Source: Candidatus Methylomirabilota bacterium | GTDB lineage: Bacteria; Methylomirabilota; Methylomirabilia; Methylomirabilales; 2-02-FULL-66-22 | NCBI GenBank assembly: GCA_016209735.1 | Contig: JACQVN010000012.1 | Location: 1-32,664, forward strand | Direction of reading: 5' to 3' | DNA: 32,664 bases | In this document: positions 30,137 to 32,664 of the stretch, piece after piece | Layout: every line of letters begins with the position of its first letter | Numbering within the stretch: the stretch's first letter is position 1 | Notes under the pieces: generated by a model | Database searches by the model: none | What the model was told of the DNA's origin: nothing | The model's input: only the letters and a program-made list of their open reading frames with translations | Position numbers and translations under genes: made by a program

Positions 30137-30634
30137 TCATGACCCCCAGTAGGAACGGATCCGGAGCTCCCGTTTGGGCTCCACCACATCGTTGGATGTC
30201 AGCGGAATCACGAACAGGTGTGAACCCCCCATCCCCTGGTGCATCGTGAACTGGGTCCAGACCTCGGTCTCTTGCCCGGGCTGCAGGGTCGTCGAACCGA
30301 CGACCGCCTCGGGCGGTCAGCAACCCTCCACGACCTGGACGGTGGGATTCGCCGCCAGGCGAAGGGGCTGGTCGCCCACGTTCTTGAGCCGGAACCGGGC
30401 CCGTACCAATTTTTCGAAGCGAACCGACCCGAAGTCGATCTCCTGCCGGTCCACGGCCAGGCGCGGACCGCCGTGGTAGGCCGGCGCGTCCGCCAGAGGG
30501 CTTCGCTGGGGCCAGAGGAGCCAAACGATCATCCCCGCGAGAAGGGCTAGCGAGAGGATTCCCGGCCAGAGCCAGCGGCGGCGGCGAGGTTGCGGTCGTT
30601 TCCCCTTCGTCGCACCGGCGCGTTTGCGTCCCAT
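30137..30634 (-). CDS. DUF1573 membrane-anchored protein with in-frame UGA, candidate selenoprotein
   Basis: From ATG 30634 the full reading gives 165 residues: a basic N-terminus, a membrane anchor (about 21-41) and a DUF1573/ASH-type immunoglobulin-like domain (IDFGSVRFEKLVRARFRLKN onward). Residue 106 is UGA in the motif VVEGC-UGA-PPEAVVG. Relatives as I remember them carry a Cys pair in GCCPP, so UGA stands at the second Cys. The frame then continues 59 residues through typical family sequence (LQPGQETEVWTQFTMHQGMG, then GSHLFVIPLTSND) to TGA 30137. A hairpin with GG in its loop follows. It is in an operon with an exported protein upstream and a small membrane protein downstream. Confidence 0.88.
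30288..30319 (-). promoter_or_regulatory. Candidate bacterial SECIS in the DUF1573 gene
   Basis: After UGA (30319-30317) and 12 nt comes a 6-bp stem GUCGUC/GACGAC (30304-30288) with loop GGUUC. The apical GG is 19-20 nt from UGA, in the seventh codon, the same register as in the BNR gene. A competing hairpin (GACCGCC/GGCGGUC) starts within the UGA itself. Confidence 0.75.
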
Positions 30635-30701
30635 GCCTTAGCCTTCCCCTCGTTCGCTGCGAGTCGTCATGTGGTCATACCCCTAAGCGCGTCCTGCGCG
30701 T

Positions 30702-31124
30702 TCAGTTCGGCAGTGTGAAACGGAAGATCCGCTCCTTGACCCCCGCCACGTCCGCCACCGTGAGCGTGATCGCCTTGGTGCCATTCCTGACCTTGGCAAA
30801 GCGGAGGATTGCCTCGCGGTGATGGCCCCCGCCACTCGCCCCCTCCACCGCTTCCAGCGGGTAGGCATTTCCCTGGTCATCCCGAAGGGCGGTAATGGCA
30901 TCCAGCTTGTAGCTGTCTAGATTCACCGAGTGAGTATTTAGGTCCAGCTTGATGGCGATTCGGCCTCCCCCATCCGGCAAGAGGGTCGCCGTCACTGTGA
31001 CCCCGCCGCCGGCCACCTGACGACTGACCCCCCCCGGCGAACTCGACGCGGCCACGGCCACACCAGCTCCCAGGATTCCCGACACCACCGCGACTGAGAC
31101 CACCAGCCGAACGACACCCTTCAT
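30702..31124 (-). CDS. Small exported hypothetical protein
   Basis: The 140-residue product starts at ATG 31124, with AAGGAG about eight bases upstream, and has a signal peptide (about 6-26, ending GVAVAA). The mature part is a likely beta-sandwich with LDLNTHSVNLDSYKLDAITA and a GGGHHREAILRF stretch. I believe it belongs to an uncharacterised family often seen beside DUF1573 and thioredoxin-like genes, but I cannot name it. The two adjacent His may bind metal. It is the first gene after the sigma-54-like promoter. Confidence 0.75.
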   Translation of the reverse strand: MKGVVRLVVSVAVVSGILGAGVAVAASSSPGGVSRQVAGGGVTVTATLLPDGGGRIAIKLDLNTHSVNLDSYKLDAITALRDDQGNAYPLEAVEGASGGGHHREAILRFAKVRNGTKAITLTVADVAGVKERIFRFTLPN

Positions 31125-31295
31125 GCCCACGCTCCTTGCTCCGATTTCACCTCTTATCGAACCGCCCCGACACCTGAATCGGAGTGGACGCTCCGGCTTG
31201 CTTCACCCATCCTTTCCCCATCCGGCGCCAAGCCTTCCGGGGCAGGCTCAGAACCAGGCAACTCGACCCACTCCTAAGCGCCGAAGACTGTGTGG

Positions 31296-31311
31296 AGCAA
31301 TCCGCATGCCA
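31296..31311 (-). promoter_or_regulatory. Sigma-54 (RpoN) promoter candidate
   Basis: On the - strand TGGCATGCGGATTGCT matches the consensus TGGCAC-N5-TTGCW at every fixed position except C to T. GG and GC have the required spacing. It lies about 170 bp upstream of ATG 31124, with repeated elements further upstream. Confidence 0.6.
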
Positions 31312-31429
31312 CCGGCGCGAGACCTTCTGAAAAAACAACTCGGCTCCAAAAAACCGGGGGGTTGCCGCAGGCGATGGAAGGATGTCGGATATGCCACACC
31401 CCGAGGGGAGCCCGGCTCCGGGCCATCCC

Positions 31430-31476
31430 GTCAAAAAGTGATGGATTGCTGGCGGAGCATCTTGACTTTTTGTCAA
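31430..31476 (-). promoter_or_regulatory. Possible activator sites upstream of the sigma-54 promoter
   Basis: GTCAAAAAGTGA (31430-31441) and the palindrome TTGACTTTTTGTCAA (31462-31476) share the core CAAAAAGT or its complement. They lie 119-165 bp upstream of the promoter, the range for enhancer-binding proteins. This is inferred from spacing and repetition. Confidence 0.5.
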
Positions 31477-31494
31477 AATGATCGGGCCGAGCGA

Positions 31495-32049
31495 TCACAC
31501 GACTTGCCGGATCGCATTGAGCCGCCACGATGACTCGGCGGGCAGCCACACAAAGCTCCAGTACTCCTCGAACTTCACGCGATTCTCCCGGCTCCCGGCC
31601 ACCAAGCGGCCGCCCTCCTCCTCTACGGTGTAGTCGAGAAGACTCGCAAGGAGGCAGACTGTGACGAAGGCCTTCCTCGATTCCACCCACGCCCCCCGAA
31701 TCTCGGCGCACCGGACCACAATGTTCTCCAGACGGGTGATCCGCCGTTCCGCTTTCAGCACGTCGAGGCCCTCTTGAAGCTCCTGCCGGACTTCCGCGGT
31801 CAGCAGCCTCTCCACCCACTGGAGGTCGCGGGCGGCCTTAGCACTCTGGACCCGGAAGAGGATGTCCATCGCCTCCACGGAAAAGCGCAAGGGATCGAAG
31901 CCGGGCACAACGGATTCCACTTCGGCAAGTCCGCGCCGGAGCGCCGCCTCCAACCCCTCCTGCACGGACGTGCCGCTGGTGTGATACGCGGAGGAACCTC
32001 CTCGGCCACCTGCGAGCGTGGAGCCCCTCCATGCACCACCCCGTACCAT
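31495..32049 (-). CDS. Tim44-domain protein
   Basis: The 184-residue product from ATG 32049 (AGGAGGT upstream) has a Gly/Ser-rich start and a Tim44-like domain (about 60-180): AKAARDLQWVERLLTAEVRQ, a VTVCLLASLLDYTVEEEGG stretch and VKFEEYWSFVW, all typical. Bacterial Tim44-like proteins are membrane-associated or lipid-binding with unknown roles. No N-terminal membrane helix is visible in this one, unlike many relatives. It precedes the sigma-54 region. Confidence 0.82.
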   Translation of the reverse strand: MVRGGAWRGSTLAGGRGGSSAYHTSGTSVQEGLEAALRRGLAEVESVVPGFDPLRFSVEAMDILFRVQSAKAARDLQWVERLLTAEVRQELQEGLDVLKAERRITRLENIVVRCAEIRGAWVESRKAFVTVCLLASLLDYTVEEEGGRLVAGSRENRVKFEEYWSFVWLPAESSWRLNAIRQVV

Positions 32050-32099
32050 GAGCCACCTCCTGAGTTGCATTTCCCACCTCGGGGGCCATGACTCCACTG

Positions 32100-32361
32100 A
32101 GAATAAGCAAGGGAAGTGCCAAGGCCCGGTCGAGGGCGGATGGCGAAGCGGTAGTGTATAATCTATTGAGTTTCAAGGGAACCCGGTCCCTGCATGACAC
32201 GGGCGATGGGCGCTGAGCGTGCTAGCGGGCGCGGGCTGCTTGACAGATTCGCCAAGACCATCGACTTCCCTGAGCGAAGAGAACGCGATGTCACGGGCAA
32301 CCCAATCCGCCGCCGGAATTCTGTTCCGGGCTCGCAACTCCTGCTGGACCAGGGCGGCGAC
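32100..32361. other. Intergenic region without a recognised gene
   Basis: The open frames here look like shadows of composition. A TATAAT (32157-32162) is present on the + strand, but no -35 element or following gene is evident. Confidence 0.5.
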
Positions 32362-32544
32362 TCAAGGTGTCGCCCGCACCCCCTCGCCACCCTGGTGGCG
32401 TGCGCGCACCAGGAACAACAGGGTCGGCGGGATTACGACCCATTGCACGATCGGTGCGAGGCCTATCCCGACGACGGTCGGCATCCACCGGCTGTAAGCC
32501 CAAGAGGAAACGATGAACACGTTGAAATACAGGACTCCTGACAT
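32362..32544 (-). CDS. Small membrane protein of unknown function
   Basis: From ATG 32544 a 60-residue product has two hydrophobic segments (about 3-22 and 25-44), including VLYFNVFIVSSWAYSRWMP and VQWVVIPPTLLFLV, and a charged tail. The family is unknown. A start at 32601 would add 19 residues, but GCGAGG sits near the shorter start. It diverges from the gene starting at 32626. The moderate confidence reflects its short length. Confidence 0.5.
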   Translation of the reverse strand: MSGVLYFNVFIVSSWAYSRWMPTVVGIGLAPIVQWVVIPPTLLFLVRARHQGGEGVRATP

Positions 32545-32568
32545 GGGCCTCGCATCGGCTGAATTTTC

Positions 32569-32597
32569 TTGACTTTCCTTGGGGGATGCGTAATAAT
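32569..32597 (+). promoter_or_regulatory. Promoter of the gene starting at 32626
   Basis: TTGACT (32569-32574) is followed, at 17 bp, by AATAAT (32592-32597). An AAGGAGGTG ribosome binding site follows at 32611-32619. Confidence 0.6.
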
Positions 32598-32625
32598 TCA
32601 TGCATCCTTCAAGGAGGTGTCCCCG

Positions 32626-32664
32626 ATGCCCACCCAGCTGCATTTGCCCGCGGTGCCGGCCGGC
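32626..32664 (+). CDS. Start of an unidentified gene, cut by the window edge
   Basis: ATG 32626 has AAGGAGGTG seven bases upstream and a promoter ahead of it. Only 13 residues (MPTQLHLPAVPAG) are inside the window, which is too few to identify the product. Confidence 0.6.
   Translation, partial: MPTQLHLPAVPAG

Noticed and set aside
30302-30319. The GACCGCC/GGCGGTC hairpin as the SECIS of the DUF1573 gene
   Set aside because: It includes bases of the UGA itself, which leaves too little distance. The hairpin at 30304-30288 has the right spacing and loop.
31140-31430. Cyclic-di-GMP (GEMM) or similar riboswitch
   Set aside because: Short G-rich tracts suggested it, but the conserved GEMM core and paired helices are not present.

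Overview
The window is about 32.7 kb of GC-rich DNA from a Gram-negative-type bacterium: it has a TolC-like outer membrane factor, periplasmic adaptor and Tat-signal multicopper oxidase. Gene content and base composition would suit a Rokubacteria/NC10 (Methylomirabilota)-like or deltaproteobacterial lineage, but no marker gene settles this and the placement is a guess. The recurring theme is handling of iron, copper and heavy metals, plus extracytoplasmic redox chemistry.

Region 1 (0.2-9.5 kb, + strand) is an iron/metal acquisition locus: a DtxR/MntR-type regulator with its own promoter and operator, a two-domain multicopper oxidase, a ZIP-type transporter and a blue-copper protein. After a repeat cassette and a small DUF4258-like gene on the other strand comes a Fur-box promoter. 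It drives FTR1-DUF2318, two FtsX/MacB-type permeases and an ABC ATPase, resembling the FTR1/p19-type iron systems.

Region 2 (9.5-11.1 kb) lies between two palindrome-bounded cassettes and holds only broken genes: an HMA/MerP-like protein, a MerR regulator, a DUF4346-like fragment and a DUF302 fragment. Related palindromes (REP/BIME-like) recur at 2.0, 3.9-4.1, 9.5-9.7 and 10.8-11.1 kb, often supplying the TAG stop codon of the adjacent gene.

Region 3 (11.1-15.4 kb, - strand) encodes a SAM methyltransferase, an Asp-box/BNR propeller protein with an in-frame UGA, a multicopper oxidase pseudogene, a SCO1/SenC copper chaperone, an isoprenylcysteine-methyltransferase-like membrane protein and a small exported protein. 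Region 4 (15.5-17.2 kb) has a cytochrome c fragment, a CmtR-like ArsR sensor with a clear promoter/operator, a collapsed P-type ATPase and a SHOCT protein.

Region 5 (17.2-21.7 kb, - strand) is an electron-transfer set: a Met/Gly-rich exported protein, a PCYCGC-family protein with an in-frame UGA, a membrane CuA cupredoxin, a NapH-like polyferredoxin and a CuA-diheme cytochrome c fusion. Region 6 (21.7-28.4 kb) is an RND heavy-metal efflux operon (permease, ZraP-like protein, His-tailed adaptor, TolC). Region 7 (28.5-32.7 kb) has a membrane adenylate/guanylate cyclase, a small membrane protein, a DUF1573 protein with an in-frame UGA, a small exported protein behind a sigma-54-like promoter, a Tim44-like protein and the start of a rightward gene.

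The most notable result is three genes, all membrane-anchored extracytoplasmic proteins, interrupted by an in-frame UGA next to or two residues from a Cys. Each UGA is followed at 18-21 nt by a strong hairpin with GG in its apical loop, which is the bacterial SECIS arrangement. I read them as three selenoproteins: CxU in the BNR protein, UxxC in the PCYCGC protein and CU in the DUF1573 protein.
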